A stretch of DNA of 64,000 nucleotides from Leptolyngbya boryana PCC 6306 (GTDB taxonomy: Bacteria > Cyanobacteriota > Cyanobacteriia > Leptolyngbyales > Leptolyngbyaceae): positions 386,381 to 450,380 of the forward strand of contig NZ_KB731325.1 in assembly GCF_000353285.1 (NCBI RefSeq), in the 5' to 3' direction. Below, one piece after another: positions 62,518-64,000 of this stretch. The position numbers and the translations under genes were made by a program. The stretch's first letter is position 1. Each line of letters begins with the position of its first letter. The notes beneath the pieces are model-generated. The model had not been told where the DNA came from. It did not search any database and saw nothing but the letters and a program-made list of their open reading frames with translations.

Positions 62518-63915
62518 CTAAAGACTGATTGACTGATTCACAAACACTTGAACTGAGGTTCCTTGACCTAGAACAAAAATCGAGGGTTGATTATTTGCTG
62601 CTTGCTGAGACTGTTGAGCGCGATCGAGTTGACTTTTCAGCAACGACTGAGTAATGCCCTCAATCACACCAGCCGCCAAATTTGGATTGCTGTTAGTTGT
62701 TGTTGACTGAATACCACCTGTCCCGCTCGTCACGATTTGACTTTGGGGCTGATTGATTAGCCCTGCCGCTCGTGATGCGCCCGAAAGCAAAGCTGCTCCT
62801 AAGTCCGTGCCGAAATGACTAGCGCGATCGCGCGATGCCTGTAGCGGTTTTCCTCCGCTTCCAAGAATTAAAACGGCGTGTTCAGGAAGGGATTTTTCGA
62901 CATTGCGACCGTTCTCGGGCACGATCGCTGAAGTTGCTTCTAGTTGAGCAAATCCCGAATTCGTGGCATTAGTCACCTTGACCACTAATGCAGCACCGCT
63001 CGGTAGCACGACCGCTCCATTGGCTGACTTAATCGGTTCCTGCAATCGCACCAAGAAATTCTGAACGGGGTTATTGATTGCTTCTGTCCAAGCGATCGGG
63101 GTTTCTAGCGTTCCTTGGGCGCGAGTCCCGATCGCAATTTGGGCAGTTGGAGTTGATTCAAACGTTGCTGTGACTGGAGGCGTAGTTGCAGGGGTGGTTG
63201 AGTCTGGTGGTGGTGTTCCAACTCCTCCAGAAACATCATCAACGCTTCTGATGCTGGCGTTTGTAGTGCTGCTCTTCACTGAAACTGAACCATAGTTTCC
63301 GATATCTGCGGCACTCAGCCATGCTTGCATTGGATCTCGCGCAGGCTTAGAGGCTGCTGGAGTCGAGACGACTCGCACGACTTGTGGTGCAGAAGAAGTT
63401 CGGGTTGAGCTTCTAGCAGGAACTTGCGGAGCAATTTCAGCAGAGCGAGTAGGCTGAACAACTGCGGGTGAAGCAGAGCGGATAATTGGTGCTTTTACAA
63501 CTTGTGGGGTAGCTCTAGCTTGAGGAGTCTTCTTTGCTTGCTGCTGAAGCTGATTTGCTTGAGACTGAAGCGCCAAACGGGTTCGCAGGTTTCCAGCGTC
63601 TTCAGTTGGAGCCGTGGGAGTTGGGGTTAGAGAAGGAGTAGGAGTGGAGTTTTGGGCAACCTGCTGCGGACGATTGCCGCCGACCATGCTGACTAATCCC
63701 CAAAGTCCCAATGTCGCTGGAATTGATACTGCCACAATTCGCGGCATTGGACGCGACCAAAACGGGCGCTCTTGATCGACGAATTGGGGCGCAATGTGAT
63801 CCTCTGCGTCGAGCAATCCAACGTCCGCACTAGAAGTCACTTCGGACGAGATGACTTTTGTTTTTACGGGATCTGGCTCCCAACCTGCTGCTTTAGCAAT
63901 TTCCTGACGATCCAT
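62518..63915 (-). CDS. virB10: VirB10/TrbI-like type IV secretion protein
   Basis: This 465-aa protein has a cytoplasmic N-terminus, a single TM (PRIVAVSIPATLGLWGLVSM near 58), a long proline/threonine-rich periplasmic linker and a C-terminal beta-barrel-like domain: PIKSANGAVVLPSGAALVVK, GFAQLEATSAIVPENGRNVE and LILGSGGKPLQASRDR, then FGTDLGAALLSGASRAAG. This is the energy-transducing scaffold of the channel. First complete gene of the run at the right edge. Confidence 0.87.
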   Translation of the reverse strand: MDRQEIAKAAGWEPDPVKTKVISSEVTSSADVGLLDAEDHIAPQFVDQERPFWSRPMPRIVAVSIPATLGLWGLVSMVGGNRPQQVAQNSTPTPSLTPTPTAPTEDAGNLRTRLALQSQANQLQQQAKKTPQARATPQVVKAPIIRSASPAVVQPTRSAEIAPQVPARSSTRTSSAPQVVRVVSTPAASKPARDPMQAWLSAADIGNYGSVSVKSSTTNASIRSVDDVSGGVGTPPPDSTTPATTPPVTATFESTPTAQIAIGTRAQGTLETPIAWTEAINNPVQNFLVRLQEPIKSANGAVVLPSGAALVVKVTNATNSGFAQLEATSAIVPENGRNVEKSLPEHAVLILGSGGKPLQASRDRASHFGTDLGAALLSGASRAAGLINQPQSQIVTSGTGGIQSTTTNSNPNLAAGVIEGITQSLLKSQLDRAQQSQQAANNQPSIFVLGQGTSVQVFVNQSISL

Positions 63916-63937
63916 GTTTCAAGTCCTCTTCAGCCGA

Positions 63938-64000
63938 TTAGCTCGGCAAATCCTGTATTTCATCAATCTCTAAGCCAGCCAGCCGCAAGTCGAAGATCAA
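63938..64000 (-). CDS. 3' end of an upstream gene (partial)
   Basis: The minus-strand frame from the right edge reads LIFDLRLAGLEIDEIQDLPS and then TAA at 63938-63940, 22 nt before the VirB10-like start. It is too short to identify; by position it should be another secretion gene (for example VirB8- or VirB4-like). Confidence 0.5.
   Translation of the reverse strand: MIFDLRLAGLEIDEIQDLPS

Noticed and set aside
1..64000. CRISPR array, tRNA, rRNA or insertion sequence
   Set aside because: I looked for regularly spaced repeats, cloverleaf-like segments and transposase motifs with terminal repeats and saw none; short tRNAs could be missed by eye.

Overview
The window looks like accessory DNA, probably a large conjugative plasmid or an integrated conjugative element, of a filamentous cyanobacterium. 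The octamer GCGATCGC (HIP1) recurs throughout on both strands, and many genes have cyanobacterial-type relatives (CcbP-like calcium-binding protein, Sll1717-type ATPase). A Leptolyngbya-like host is my guess from overall style; there is no rRNA or marker gene to settle it. Both window ends cut through genes.

Layout. (1) 1-14602 is a defence island. A SNF2-type helicase with an N-terminal phospholipase-D-like domain, a DUF1156-type adenine methylase and a DUF499-type ATPase match the helicase/methylase/ATPase (Hma-like) composition. A VapBC-type toxin-antitoxin pair sits between methylase and helicase, and a coupled AAA ATPase/subtilisin-like protease pair sits between methylase and ATPase. 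(2) 14932-21196 is a compact minus-strand run: a 90-aa acidic protein, a 1394-aa protein with the signatures of a single-chain double-psi beta-barrel RNA polymerase (RdRp/YonO superclass, DFDGD motif), a CcbP-like protein, a 96-aa protein and a DUF1016/YhcG nuclease. (3) 21549-26512 holds a MarR/cupin pair with clear operators, decayed sequence, and a group of plasmid-type hypothetical genes. (4) 26692-43683 is a stress and detoxification block: DUF1579, VOC and YCII proteins with an ECF sigma factor, cupins, AraC regulators, a tandem-domain rifampin ADP-ribosyltransferase, GST and MAPEG proteins, methyltransferases, GNAT acetyltransferases including an AAC(6')-like one, and an RsgA-type GTPase. 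Several genes here are broken (YCII frameshift, TetR remnant). (5) 43850-45804 is an actin-like (ParM-type) partition operon, followed by about 600 nt of repeat-bearing non-coding DNA that could hold the centromere and/or oriT. (6) 46406-50701 is a MobF/TrwC-type relaxase whose helicase half is degenerate. Its middle third is overprinted in the +1 frame by three Leu/Gln-rich coiled-coil ORFs. (7) 51130-54106 is an AT-rich cargo pair: a TIR-like/P-loop ATPase of Sll1717 type converging on a RipA/SLATT-like two-TM membrane protein, a candidate defence module. (8) 54267-64000 is a conjugation operon read leftwards: VirB10-like, VirB9-like, VirB1-like bifunctional muralytic protein, two exported proteins, VirD4-like coupling protein and three accessory proteins.

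The relaxase would process the element, VirD4 would deliver it to the secretion channel, the actin-like system would segregate it, and the defence genes are typical cargo. The two most unusual signals are the RdRp/YonO-like polymerase at 16692-20876 and the three coiled-coil ORFs overprinted on the relaxase at 48351-50009. All assignments come from reading motifs by eye; no database search was run.
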